Virus record (IMG/VR): IMGVR_UViG_3300017952_001659
Span: 1 to 61,922 of that record
Reading direction: 5' to 3' (one strand)
Origin: a virus
DNA: 61,922 nt
Part shown: piece by piece, positions 1 to 8,435 of the stretch
How positions within the stretch are numbered: the first letter of the stretch is position 1
Layout: each line of letters starts with the position of its first letter
Made by a program: the position numbers and the translations under genes
Notes under the pieces: model-generated
Database searches by the model: none
What the model was told of the DNA's origin: nothing
Seen by the model: the letters and a program-made list of their open reading frames with translations, nothing else

Positions 1-371
1 CCTTCATTCCATAAAAAATAATATATGTAAGGATCGTTAGCATCTAGAGTAGCTTTTAAATAACGTGTAAAAATATTTCGTTGTTTATAGTCACCAAAAT
101 TAGTAGGTAATATTTTATTGCCTTCTATCTTAATAGGATTATCGTCTGGTAATGCTTGATATTCTTCCCATGCCTTGTATATAGGCTTCCAATTAATAGT
201 GTAACTACAATCTTTCCAATCAAACCCGGGTGCCATCCACGTGCCTTCTTTTGCATAATCTCGTGCTAGTGCAAATCCTCGACATATTTCAGGATGCAAA
301 TTTTTGAATCCTTCTATGTCTAAGTAAGGATCTAAGTTAATATACGGTTTTCCGCCAATTCCTCTTATCAT
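1..371 (-). CDS. Unknown protein, N-terminal part (runs off window)
   Basis: An open frame on the minus strand starts at an ATG whose complement is at 369-371 and stays open to base 1, giving about 123 codons with no stop. The product begins MIRGIGGKPYINLDPYLDIE and contains several aromatic-rich stretches (WMAPGFDW, YTINWKPIYKAWEEY, YIYYFLW). I recognise no catalytic motif. It is divergent from the gene at 399, with only 27 bases between the two start codons, and that gap holds a perfect inverted repeat. The position suggests it belongs to the same accessory region as the radical SAM genes. No clear Shine-Dalgarno sequence is visible and the frame stays open upstream of this ATG, so the start is uncertain. 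Confidence 0.6.
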   Translation of the reverse strand, partial: MIRGIGGKPYINLDPYLDIEGFKNLHPEICRGFALARDYAKEGTWMAPGFDWKDCSYTINWKPIYKAWEEYQALPDDNPIKIEGNKILPTNFGDYKQRNIFTRYLKATLDANDPYIYYFLWNE

Positions 372-374
372 ATA

Positions 375-395
375 ACTACTTATGCGGTAAGTAGT
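375..395. promoter_or_regulatory. Perfect 8-bp inverted repeat between divergent genes
   Basis: ACTACTTA at 375-382 and its exact complement TAAGTAGT at 388-395 are separated by the 5-base loop TGCGG. The repeat fills most of the 27-base gap between the divergent start codons at 371 and 399. It could be a repressor site controlling both genes or an RNA hairpin in the leader of either transcript. The sequence alone does not tell which. Confidence 0.4.
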
Positions 396-398
396 AGT

Positions 399-1091
399 AT
401 GAATACTAAGTTTGAGTATTATTTTAACGACATACCCGGAACTGGACTCTGTAGAAACAATTTAATTTATACAAGTCTTGTTGATTCTAATTTGACTACA
501 TTTGTACAATGGTATTATAATGACGGAGAATACCATAAAGGACAAAATCAAGTAGTTGATCCTAGTCTAATGCAAGAAAAATTTGATAGAGAAGTAAAAT
601 ACTTAACTCTAATGACTGAAAATTTTCCCGAGCTTGTTCCTAAAATAAAAGAGATTGATACTACAAACCGTAAAATTTATTTAGAAATTGACGGAAAAGA
701 TTTTTGGAATCGTGCAGGTTGCTTAACAGAAAATTATGATAATGTGTTACCGGACTGGCAAGATCAAATGATCGAAATAATTAATGCACATAAAAGTTTA
801 GGCCTTCACAAATATTCAATGCATCCTTCAAGTTATTTTGTAATAGATGGAAAACTAAAAAGTATTAATTACTTTTTTACATACCATAACACCGAACCTA
901 ACTTTAGTATTGCAGATGTAGAAAGTCACATATACAGTACACGTCAAGATAAAATGCGAGAGCATTTAGAAACTTTAGGTATTGAGTGGAATACTCCGCA
1001 GACATTCGAAACTATGGATAAATTATGCTGGAATAGTTTTAGAAATAATTATCCTATAGAGTTTATAGAAAGAGTTTTACAAAAAATATGA
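399..1091 (+). CDS. Kinase-like fold protein, probably a pseudokinase
   Basis: The 230-residue product has the layout of a small aminoglycoside-phosphotransferase/protein-kinase-like domain. A helix with a charged FDREVKYL (about 62-69) is followed by a strand pair around VPKIKEI and KIYLEIDG (80-99), then a segment resembling a catalytic loop, LHKYSMHPSSYFVIDGKL (136-153), then KSINYF (154-159) where a DFG-type motif would be. The aspartates expected in the catalytic loop and in DFG are absent: H-K-Y in place of H-x-D, and N-Y-F in place of D-F-G. I therefore read it as inactive or divergent. It overlaps the next gene by 4 bases (ATGA), so the two are probably translated together. The assignment is fold-level only, and an unrelated fold remains possible. 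Confidence 0.5.
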   Translation: MNTKFEYYFNDIPGTGLCRNNLIYTSLVDSNLTTFVQWYYNDGEYHKGQNQVVDPSLMQEKFDREVKYLTLMTENFPELVPKIKEIDTTNRKIYLEIDGKDFWNRAGCLTENYDNVLPDWQDQMIEIINAHKSLGLHKYSMHPSSYFVIDGKLKSINYFFTYHNTEPNFSIADVESHIYSTRQDKMREHLETLGIEWNTPQTFETMDKLCWNSFRNNYPIEFIERVLQKI

Positions 1092-1768
1092 ATTTATACT
1101 TAAATCCAAAATGGCAGAGAATTGGAATTAGTCTTAGTGGAGGAGCAGATAGTGCTTTATTAGCATACCTTATCTTAAAACAAACTAATGCCGAAATATT
1201 TTTTACTACACAAATACGTATGTGGAAGTCGAGACCTTGGCAAGGATATATTGCAAGACAAGTAGTACGTTGGTTTAAATTTAATTTTCCGCACACAATA
1301 CATCACATTGAAGGATTTATTCCTCCAGAAATGGAAGAACCGCATACTACAAATATAAAAGACGAATACGGTAAAATTAAACCTGGTAATAGAATTATAC
1401 TTAGGGCGCATAATGAATATATTGCACACGAACACAAATTAGATGCTTGGTTTGCAGGAGTAAATAAAAATCCAGACATAGAAATACCCGGAGCATTATC
1501 TGAAAGAGACGAAGGTACGTTACCTGTACATATGGAACATATGGGAGTTGACATTTATCATCCTTTCGTGTATACTAGTAAAGACTGGATTATAAAACAG
1601 TACTATGAAAATAAAATAGAAGATTTATTAAATTTAACTCGAAGTTGCGAAGGCGAGTTTGAAGGATTAGATTATACTACATGGACTCCGGGTAAAAATG
1701 TACCCACTTGCGGAGAATGTTTTTGGTGTAAAGAAAGAGAATGGGCTATTAACAAATGTCAAGATTAA
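1088..1768 (+). CDS. QueC-like PP-loop ATPase
   Basis: The protein has 226 residues, close to the usual QueC length. An N-terminal PP-loop SGGADS lies at residues 17-22, where ATP would be bound and the substrate adenylated. The C-terminus carries C187, C208, C211 and C214 in the context TRSCEG...CGECFWCKERE, matching the QueC zinc site (TxSC...CGxCxxCxxR). QueC converts 7-carboxy-7-deazaguanine to preQ0 using ATP and ammonia, and in phages preQ0 can serve DNA modification. The usual partners FolE, QueD and QueE are not in this window, so the substrate here may differ. It overlaps the upstream gene by 4 bases and the downstream SGNH gene by 13. The family call is firm and the exact reaction is not. 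Confidence 0.75.
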   Translation: MNLYLNPKWQRIGISLSGGADSALLAYLILKQTNAEIFFTTQIRMWKSRPWQGYIARQVVRWFKFNFPHTIHHIEGFIPPEMEEPHTTNIKDEYGKIKPGNRIILRAHNEYIAHEHKLDAWFAGVNKNPDIEIPGALSERDEGTLPVHMEHMGVDIYHPFVYTSKDWIIKQYYENKIEDLLNLTRSCEGEFEGLDYTTWTPGKNVPTCGECFWCKEREWAINKCQD

Positions 1769-2343
1769 TTACCTTCGGTTGTTCTTACACTTGGGGAGCC
1801 GGGTTACCTGGAGATGGTCTTTTTCCAAGCAAATTATCATGGCCAGTTTTAGTAGCTGAAGAATTAAACTTAGAGTTAATAAACAAAGGAGAACCTTCTG
1901 CTAGTAACACAGAAATATTATATGAGATTTTAACATTTGATTATAAACCAACAGATATTATTGTAATTATGTGGACACATACACATAGAGATTTAATTTT
2001 TAGTAAATGGGGTGCTAGATTTAAGTCATTAAGAAAAAGATTTAATGCTTCAAAAAAAGATAAATCTTGGCAAAAAATGATGAACAAAACAGATTATAAT
2101 ACAAAAAGTTGGTTGTGTATTCATCATGCAGATCTTTTTTTAAGATCAAAAAATTTAAAATATTTACACTATCCATTTTCTATACACGAGTTGTCTAAAT
2201 GCACAATTAAAGGATTAGAAATTTCAAATTTTTGCAAAGATGGTATGGTTTTGTTAGACAAAGGGACAGATAATTTACATCCTGGTATACGATCTCATAA
2301 AGCTACTAGTAAGAATATAGTTAAGGTATTAAATGAAAAATAA
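1756..2343 (+). CDS. SGNH/GDSL-like hydrolase
   Basis: A 195-residue protein with SGNH-type blocks: ITFGCSYTWGAG with the candidate nucleophile S10, a conserved-looking GEPSASNTEI stretch about 35 residues later (glycine and asparagine of the oxyanion hole), and DNLHPG near the C-terminus giving the D172-x-x-H175 pair. This family hydrolyses esters, often O-acetyl groups on glycans or lipid acyl chains. There is no signal peptide, so it should act in the cytoplasm or be carried on the virion. The start at 1756 overlaps the QueC-like gene by 13 bases, and the end overlaps the next gene by 11 bases, so it belongs to the plus-strand operon. Confidence 0.65.
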   Translation: MSRLITFGCSYTWGAGLPGDGLFPSKLSWPVLVAEELNLELINKGEPSASNTEILYEILTFDYKPTDIIVIMWTHTHRDLIFSKWGARFKSLRKRFNASKKDKSWQKMMNKTDYNTKSWLCIHHADLFLRSKNLKYLHYPFSIHELSKCTIKGLEISNFCKDGMVLLDKGTDNLHPGIRSHKATSKNIVKVLNEK

Positions 2344-3601
2344 ATCGTGTACATTTTGTATGCACCCGTTTACAGGGCTTGCTACACGAGAAGACGGAGC
2401 AATTAAGGTTTGTTGCCGTAGTGCTCCTATTGGATTTATACAAAATGAAACTCTAGAAGAAGCATGGAACAACGATACCATGCGAGAAGTACGCAGGCAA
2501 GTATTAAATAACGAGCGTCCAGAAGTTTGTAAGCCGTGCTTTGACCTAGAAGATCAGGGCGTACAGAGCTTACGACAGCGTCATATAGCAGGGGTTATAC
2601 CAGAAGCACGTATAAACTTGTATCCAGATGCACTAGACGCACTAGACGACAATTATACAATGCCATTTGAGCTTCCTACTATGGAAATTAAGCTCAATAA
2701 TCTCTGTAACCTCAAATGTCGTATGTGCAATCCTTTAGATAGTACACAATGGAAAGACTGGAGTGAGGTAAAACCTTTTTACGAAAAAGAGAATAATATT
2801 CTTATTCCAATTATAGACAAACTTACAGACACACCTGGAAAATATATTGGACCGTTTGACAACAGTGAAAACTGGTGGGCATCCTTTACTAAACTATTGC
2901 CGCACTTCCGCAGAGTAGAATTTGCGGGTGGGGAACCTTTGATGGATCCTTATCATTACAAGATACTTGACATGTTAGCACCTTACGGCGAAAACATAGA
3001 ACTAAAGTATGCTACAAACGGTACTACGCTAGGTATAAAAGGGGGACGCACTATACACGATTATTGGCCTAAGTTTAAATCAATCGCTGTAAACGTAAGT
3101 ATAGACGGTATACACGATGTCTACGAGTACATTAGAGGCAATGGTAAGTTTAGCGAAATAGAAGAAAACATCAAAGTGTTTAAGTCATTTCCTAATGTAA
3201 GTCGTGTAGTAGGTGCGTTTACTGTACAAGCAAACAATATTATGCAGATTGACAAAGTAATAGAATACTTTTTAGAAGAAATGGGTATTGTTTTTTACTC
3301 GCATCGTGTAAACTATCCCATGGCACTATCTGCTCAAGTTATTCCAAACTTTTTAAAAACAATTGTAATTAATAATCTTGAACAAATGAAACACAAAGTA
3401 TTAGGCTATAGTTTAGTTAAAGAGTATGATATAATAAAGCAAGTTACACTACAACAAATACAAGATAATATAAATTTCTTAGAAGCAAAAGACATGCATC
3501 CTACCCATTGGCAAGATTGTGTAAATTTTAATCGTGCGCTAGATAAAACACGTAATCAAGATTTTCTTACTGTAAACCCGGAGTTTGCTCCGTATGTATA
3601 G
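2333..3601 (+). CDS. Radical SAM protein with N-terminal Cys-rich (twitch/SPASM-like) region
   Basis: A 422-residue protein whose radical SAM cluster motif CNLKCRMC is at C125/C129/C132, binding the 4Fe-4S cluster that cleaves S-adenosylmethionine. A second cysteine set lies before it: C9, C27/C28, C66 and C69, in the pattern CMHPFTG...GAIKVCC...VCKPCF. This looks like an auxiliary cluster domain placed N-terminally rather than in the usual C-terminal SPASM/twitch position. After the cluster, EFAGGEPLMDP is the typical GGE motif that contacts SAM. The genes at 5457-6836 and 12159-13433 share this architecture. AAGG lies 8-9 bases before the ATG. The substrate is unknown. Confidence 0.85.
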   Translation: MKNKSCTFCMHPFTGLATREDGAIKVCCRSAPIGFIQNETLEEAWNNDTMREVRRQVLNNERPEVCKPCFDLEDQGVQSLRQRHIAGVIPEARINLYPDALDALDDNYTMPFELPTMEIKLNNLCNLKCRMCNPLDSTQWKDWSEVKPFYEKENNILIPIIDKLTDTPGKYIGPFDNSENWWASFTKLLPHFRRVEFAGGEPLMDPYHYKILDMLAPYGENIELKYATNGTTLGIKGGRTIHDYWPKFKSIAVNVSIDGIHDVYEYIRGNGKFSEIEENIKVFKSFPNVSRVVGAFTVQANNIMQIDKVIEYFLEEMGIVFYSHRVNYPMALSAQVIPNFLKTIVINNLEQMKHKVLGYSLVKEYDIIKQVTLQQIQDNINFLEAKDMHPTHWQDCVNFNRALDKTRNQDFLTVNPEFAPYV

Positions 3602-4505
3602 AATAGAAAGTAGATGGGGTCATCAAGATAGTATACATGTTGAATGGAATATTGGTAAACGCTGTAACCTAGACTGTGCGTATTGTCCTGCTGAAATACA
3701 CGACAATTTTTCACCACACACTGACTTAGATGTTATGGTTAACACAATATACGAATTAGAAAAAATAAACAAACCTATACGTTTAAGTTTAACTGGCGGT
3801 GAACCTACTGTGCATCCTAAAATTAATGATATATTAGAATGTGCTAGTGCTAGACTACAATGGCTAAGTGTTACAACTAATGCATTACGTTCCCCCGAAT
3901 GGTATATTAAACAGCCTGTGGACCAATGGGTGTTTAGTTTACATTTTGACAATGAACATTCTATAAGAGCAACAGAAAATGTTGTTAGATATACACAGTT
4001 GCTTGATATGGAGAGTAAGGATACTAAATTTCAAGTAAACTTAATGTGTCATCATGAATATATGGAAGATGTAAAGGCTGCTGCTATTTTGTTAGATTCT
4101 CATCATGTTCCGTATGTAACTAGACGTATACGCTGGACTAAAGCAGATGACAGAGATTACTTTGACGATATGCGTTATAAAGAAAAAGACCTAGAATGGA
4201 TACTTAGTAAAACTTCAACTGTTAAAGCAAATTGTGTTATCGACGGGGAACACAAAGTACATGCTAATGATATTATTAAGTACAAATGGAATCAATTTGA
4301 AAATTGGACTTGTAATGCAGGGCTAGAAAGTCTAATGATTAACTGGGACGGTGAAGTACATCGTGCTACATGTAGAGTAGGTGGGAGCTTAGGCAATATT
4401 TACGACGGTAGTTTTGAAATACCAAAAGAACCAATTGTTTGTACACGTAAATGGTGTACCTGTGCAGCAGACATTCCGTTGACTAAAGTAAACGTTGTTT
4501 CCTAG
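3594..4505 (+). CDS. Radical SAM protein with C-terminal SPASM-like cysteines
   Basis: I place the start at ATG 3594, giving 303 residues. A TTG at 3585 is in frame, but GGAG at 3580-3583 is spaced correctly only for 3594. The CNLDCAYC motif (C24/C28/C31) binds the SAM-cleaving cluster, and LTGGEPTVHP follows as the GGE motif. The C-terminus carries C240, C260, C283, C288 and C290 in a SPASM-like arrangement, including NWDGEVHRATC and CTRKWCTC. It overlaps the preceding radical SAM gene by 8 bases. Its last 23 bases overlap the end of the convergent radical SAM gene on the other strand. The family at 4483 and 7428 is closely similar in layout. The substrate is unknown. Confidence 0.85.
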   Translation: MYRIESRWGHQDSIHVEWNIGKRCNLDCAYCPAEIHDNFSPHTDLDVMVNTIYELEKINKPIRLSLTGGEPTVHPKINDILECASARLQWLSVTTNALRSPEWYIKQPVDQWVFSLHFDNEHSIRATENVVRYTQLLDMESKDTKFQVNLMCHHEYMEDVKAAAILLDSHHVPYVTRRIRWTKADDRDYFDDMRYKEKDLEWILSKTSTVKANCVIDGEHKVHANDIIKYKWNQFENWTCNAGLESLMINWDGEVHRATCRVGGSLGNIYDGSFEIPKEPIVCTRKWCTCAADIPLTKVNVVS

Positions 4506-5460
4506 CATTTGTTTCTGGTTGACAATCACACACTCCTTGTTTCCTGCAAATAGTAGGTATTATTGTTGGAGCAAACTTGTTAATAAAATCTTCATCATAA
4601 ATGTTATAGCATGTATCTAAATTATAAATTGGTTGTCCACAGCCTCCTCTAATATCACCAGTTTTATCAATAAAGAAAGTATCTATTCCAATATTACATT
4701 CCCAACCTGTAAAAATATTTTTATTGTTTAGCGATAGCCAGTTACGTGGAACTTCTTGTTCTGTTTTATCAGAAAAAATTACTGTAGGATTATTTCTAGG
4801 TAACTTCTCAGCACCGAGCCAATATTCTTTGTTAGGCCAACGCTTTAAAGAATTGCTAAGATAGTCTTTTTGTTCTTGTGTATATTTTTGTTTATCATTG
4901 TGTACTTCAAGTGCAGTAATTGGCCATTCATATTTGCTTTTCTTAAGTGCTTCAACTATAGAAACGCATTTGTCCCAAACAGTTGGATCCATTAATACCA
5001 TTCCATTCACAGTTTTATTTTTAGTGTATAAAATATCACCAACTTCTGCAATGTGTGCAGGATCAACTCTTTCGTGATGACAACTTAACATAGTATGGTC
5101 AACATAATCGCCATACTCGTTCCACCATCGTATAGTTCTACTTCCATTAGAACTCATACTAATAACACACTTATGTTCTTCGCTAAAATATTTTACAAAA
5201 GTGCCAAACTCTCTCCATAATGTAGGTTCACCGCCGATTATATGTAGATGTATTTCACGTTTATTTCCATTACTTTTATAATAATCAATAATATGACTAA
5301 GATTATCTTTTATTCTTTCAAACTTAGGCCATGGTGTATCACCTTCGTGATATCCTGGAAAACAATACCAGCAATTATAGTTACAAATATTACTTAAAAA
5401 TAATTCTATCCTTAAAATATCTTTAGGTATATTTGATTCTATTCTAATTATGTCTTTCAT
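4483..5460 (-). CDS. Radical SAM protein with C-terminal SPASM-like cysteines
   Basis: The 325-residue product has CNYNCWYC (C26/C30/C33) and IIGGEPTLW as the SAM cluster and GGE motifs. The C-terminal cysteines C255, C274, C284, C305, C311 and C313 resemble those of the convergent neighbour, with FIDKTGDIRGGC matching the SPASM entry pattern. Start and upstream stop overlap as ATGA at 5457-5460, so it is probably coupled to the longer radical SAM gene before it. It is the last gene of the minus-strand accessory operon and ends inside the convergent gene at 4505. The substrate is unknown. Confidence 0.85.
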   Translation of the reverse strand: MKDIIRIESNIPKDILRIELFLSNICNYNCWYCFPGYHEGDTPWPKFERIKDNLSHIIDYYKSNGNKREIHLHIIGGEPTLWREFGTFVKYFSEEHKCVISMSSNGSRTIRWWNEYGDYVDHTMLSCHHERVDPAHIAEVGDILYTKNKTVNGMVLMDPTVWDKCVSIVEALKKSKYEWPITALEVHNDKQKYTQEQKDYLSNSLKRWPNKEYWLGAEKLPRNNPTVIFSDKTEQEVPRNWLSLNNKNIFTGWECNIGIDTFFIDKTGDIRGGCGQPIYNLDTCYNIYDEDFINKFAPTIIPTICRKQGVCDCQPETNARKQRLL

Positions 5461-6836
5461 AGCAAATGCTCTAACTCTGGAAAAATACTTGAAGCTGATA
5501 AACCTCGTATATTGTCTAGTTTGTTTACATATTCTTTAAAACCTGATAACAACCGGCTGTTGTCATATTTGTGCATATAATTTAAAATGCCTTCCCACTG
5601 ATTCCAACCTTTTGGATTTTTAACCCAAAAATCATCATCTTGAGTATAATTGTCCCACAACCATTGTTTTAGTTCATCAAATTTTTGTTGTACTTCTTGT
5701 TTATCCTTTTCTGGAAGTATTGAAATATTAAGAAATGTTGGAATATGTACTAGGTGTGCATTAACTAGTCCGCCGCCCATTACGTGTCCGTCAATAGTTC
5801 CTATATTCATTTTTTTAAAATTACTGTTTACTTTCCATTTTATAAAATCAGGTATATGTTTTATATTAAAAATTTGTATAGCTGTTGCTATGCTAACATG
5901 AATATTATCAGGCGTATTATCAAGTAAGTGCAGTGTGCGTTCTACATCTTTAAAACTTGTTGGATATCTTATATACTCGTCTCTTTCAAAACAAGCATCT
6001 ATACTTACAGCAAATTTTACCTTTTTGAATTTACTCCAAATATTAATTAATTCTTCATCAACAAGTATACCATTTGAGTTATATCGAAGTAATATGTTTT
6101 GCGCATAGCCTTGACGTATGATTTCTTCTAAAAAAGTTTTATGTTCTTTAATCATTAACGGTTCGCCGCCTGCAAAGTACACTTGCTTTAGATTAGGTAT
6201 TTGTTCATACAACTCGTCCCAAAATTTTCCTTCTTCATACCATTTGTTGTTAAACCCCTTTTTGTCCCAAGTCATTTGATTTTTAACTTCGGGGTCTTGG
6301 AGCACTGGTATAAGTTTTTTCCAATCACCTACCCATTTGCTACTATCATGAGGTGAACACATTACACACTTAATATTACAAGTATGTCCTAAGCGTAAAT
6401 CTAAATATTGTAAACGACTAGGAACAGTACCATCTTCTTCTGTTTGTTGTATTAATTCTTCAACATCTAAACCTTCATCTTGTATCCAAAAGCCTGTTTC
6501 CCAAATACGTTTACTTACAATTCCTTGATCTTCTTCTTTAAAACATCCTGTACAACTTGCTGGTATATTACCTTCTAGCATAGTTTTACGAACACTACAC
6601 ATATACTTGTTATTAAATGCTTCTAACGGAGCAGTGTGTGCAAAGTTAGCAGGTTCTCCGTCCTCATTTTTAACCAATCCAATTTTATGATCAAAACCTG
6701 CTCCACTAGCATTTGATGTACAACACAATCTCATATCGCCGTTAGGGCGAGTGGCTAAATGTATCCACGGCAAAATACAAAATGTTGGTGAGCCTGTTAT
6801 ATCTTCAAGCTGTTTTTTATATTTTTCTATTGCCAT
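5457..6836 (-). CDS. Radical SAM protein with N-terminal Cys-rich (twitch/SPASM-like) region
   Basis: The 459-residue product starts with an auxiliary-cluster-like cysteine set: C20 in FCILPWIHLAT, C38/C39 in DMRLCC, and C95/C98 in SCTGCFKEED. The radical SAM motif CNIKCVMC follows at C153/C157/C160, then YFAGGEPLMI. This is the same permuted layout as the genes at 2333 and 12159, with the shared opening FCIxPWIHxAT and a (D/E)xGIVSKR-type stretch after the second CxxC. Start codon and upstream stop share one base (TAATG at 6836). It sits between a methyltransferase and a short radical SAM gene, suggesting work in one pathway. The substrate cannot be inferred. Confidence 0.85.
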   Translation of the reverse strand: MAIEKYKKQLEDITGSPTFCILPWIHLATRPNGDMRLCCTSNASGAGFDHKIGLVKNEDGEPANFAHTAPLEAFNNKYMCSVRKTMLEGNIPASCTGCFKEEDQGIVSKRIWETGFWIQDEGLDVEELIQQTEEDGTVPSRLQYLDLRLGHTCNIKCVMCSPHDSSKWVGDWKKLIPVLQDPEVKNQMTWDKKGFNNKWYEEGKFWDELYEQIPNLKQVYFAGGEPLMIKEHKTFLEEIIRQGYAQNILLRYNSNGILVDEELINIWSKFKKVKFAVSIDACFERDEYIRYPTSFKDVERTLHLLDNTPDNIHVSIATAIQIFNIKHIPDFIKWKVNSNFKKMNIGTIDGHVMGGGLVNAHLVHIPTFLNISILPEKDKQEVQQKFDELKQWLWDNYTQDDDFWVKNPKGWNQWEGILNYMHKYDNSRLLSGFKEYVNKLDNIRGLSASSIFPELEHLL

Positions 6837-7438
6837 TAGCTGCTTCTTTTTCCAATTATCATGTATCTATTATACAAAGGCAAAGATAATGTATCTTTGT
6901 ATATAGGATTTATTTTACTCATTCTTACAAAATCATCAATATCAAACGCACATCTAATGTGTTCTTCAATATCAGTAAAATTATTACTTTGTAATACAAT
7001 CAACGAATCTGCTGGTACTAAATCTAACCATGCTTCATACTGTTCTTGCGTTAAATGTTCGCAACTTGTATTAATAATAATATCCGCACCATAGTAATAT
7101 TTAGACATGTCAGCAGTAATAGCTTGAAACTTACCATCAATGTGATATCTTTTGTTTATAGTATTTGCAACTTCTTCACATTCAGGGTCTATATCAATAC
7201 TACTGATTGTAGTGATAGGAATGTTACTATTAAAAAGTAAACTAGCAAGTACACCATTCCAACCTGCACATATTTCAATAGAATTATCATCAAGTTCTAT
7301 ATGTTCTTGTAATTTTTCTATAAGCCATATTTTTGAATTTATTTGACCTTTCCAAAAACTTTCTAAGGTACGGTATCTGTCTTCGCTGTTTCGAATTGCG
7401 TCCATCCAAAATAATATGTCCTGTATGTCAACTTTCAT
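6836..7438 (-). CDS. Class I SAM-dependent methyltransferase-like protein
   Basis: The 200-residue protein has a Rossmann-type methyltransferase core: motif I at residues 54-64 (IEICAGWNGVL), an acidic strand end IDIDPE at 81-86 that would bind the SAM ribose, AITADM at about 106-111, and a motif IV-like INTSCEHLT at 122-130. The glycine loop has AGWNG in place of the usual GxGxG, so cofactor binding is likely but not certain. It lies inside the radical SAM operon, overlapping its upstream neighbour by 11 bases and its downstream neighbour by one. Its target is not evident. A spermidine-synthase-like or nucleobase methyltransferase role cannot be excluded. Confidence 0.6.
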   Translation of the reverse strand: MKVDIQDILFWMDAIRNSEDRYRTLESFWKGQINSKIWLIEKLQEHIELDDNSIEICAGWNGVLASLLFNSNIPITTISSIDIDPECEEVANTINKRYHIDGKFQAITADMSKYYYGADIIINTSCEHLTQEQYEAWLDLVPADSLIVLQSNNFTDIEEHIRCAFDIDDFVRMSKINPIYKDTLSLPLYNRYMIIGKRSS

Positions 7439-8435
7439 TTTTTACCTTTGGCAATTTTGAATCTGCACTACTAACACATGTTGGAGTAATACATTTACGC
7501 GGTTCTTTAAATATTTCAAATCCTTCACTAAGTGTTCCAATTGGCTCATCATGGCAACTATAGCTACGTTTAACTTCATTTTCACGTATTACAATACCTT
7601 GATAGCCTGCATTACAAGTCCATCCTTGAAACTTATTAAATCCAAACGCATTAAATCTTTCTGCTTGATCTATATAATATGTATTTCCTTTACTGTCTAA
7701 GAGTTCAACTTGTAACAAAGGAATTAACTTTTTGTATCTATCTGGGATTTGTTGTGGGAATCCTGTTTGCATTCTTCCAATTTGTTCAGTTGTGTATCCA
7801 GATACAACATAGGATGCAGTAGGATCGGACTGGGGTTTAAGTGTGACATTGATACCTCTATCGGCAAACCGCTCACAGCGTTCGTATAATTCGTCAAACA
7901 TTTCTGGAACCATAACTTGATTGATTGTGACAAACGTTTCATCGTTCATTAACTGGAGGCACTTGTCTCCAAACTCCTGTTCTTTTGCAAACTCTGCGTG
8001 GTAACTTGCTGTTATACTCCTACGCTCTAGAGTTTTAGTATTGTCTAACCATCTACTCCACCATTTGCTTCCTGGCGAAAGATTTGTAGTCATGTGTATA
8101 CTCTGATACCCGGGTGCTGTATCACTACAGTAATGATCTATGATCTCCCCAAAGTATTTATAGGCTGTTGGTTCACCACCGCTAAAACTGAAGTGGAAAT
8201 CTGTAAAACCATTTGCACGAGCCTGTGCTTTGATGCTGTCAAGGGTGTTTAAGTAAATTTTTAAATCTTGGTGGTCTGGGGTACTAGATCTAGCGTATGG
8301 CCAGCAATATGAGCAGTTATAATTACAAAATCTAGCCAGAATCCACGAAACTGTAAAAAGATGGCTCTTTAGGAGGGTTTTCTGCCCAAACTCTGTAATA
8401 TTATCCCACGGTATGTCTTGAAAATTATTGTTCAT
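7428..8435 (-). CDS. Radical SAM protein with C-terminal SPASM-like cysteines
   Basis: I place the start at the ATG ending at 8435 (335 residues, beginning MNNNFQDIPW), because it forms an ATGA overlap with the upstream stop and has AAAGAAA before it. An in-frame ATG 30 bases further up lies inside the neighbour. CNYNCSYC is at C37/C41/C44 and FSGGEPTAYK follows. The C-terminal cysteines C274, C294, C315 and C320 match the spacing of C240/C260/C283/C288 in the gene at 3594, so these are paralogues. GWTCNAG is shared almost letter for letter with NWTCNAG of that gene. Confidence 0.85.
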   Translation of the reverse strand: MNNNFQDIPWDNITEFGQKTLLKSHLFTVSWILARFCNYNCSYCWPYARSSTPDHQDLKIYLNTLDSIKAQARANGFTDFHFSFSGGEPTAYKYFGEIIDHYCSDTAPGYQSIHMTTNLSPGSKWWSRWLDNTKTLERRSITASYHAEFAKEQEFGDKCLQLMNDETFVTINQVMVPEMFDELYERCERFADRGINVTLKPQSDPTASYVVSGYTTEQIGRMQTGFPQQIPDRYKKLIPLLQVELLDSKGNTYYIDQAERFNAFGFNKFQGWTCNAGYQGIVIRENEVKRSYSCHDEPIGTLSEGFEIFKEPRKCITPTCVSSADSKLPKVKNES

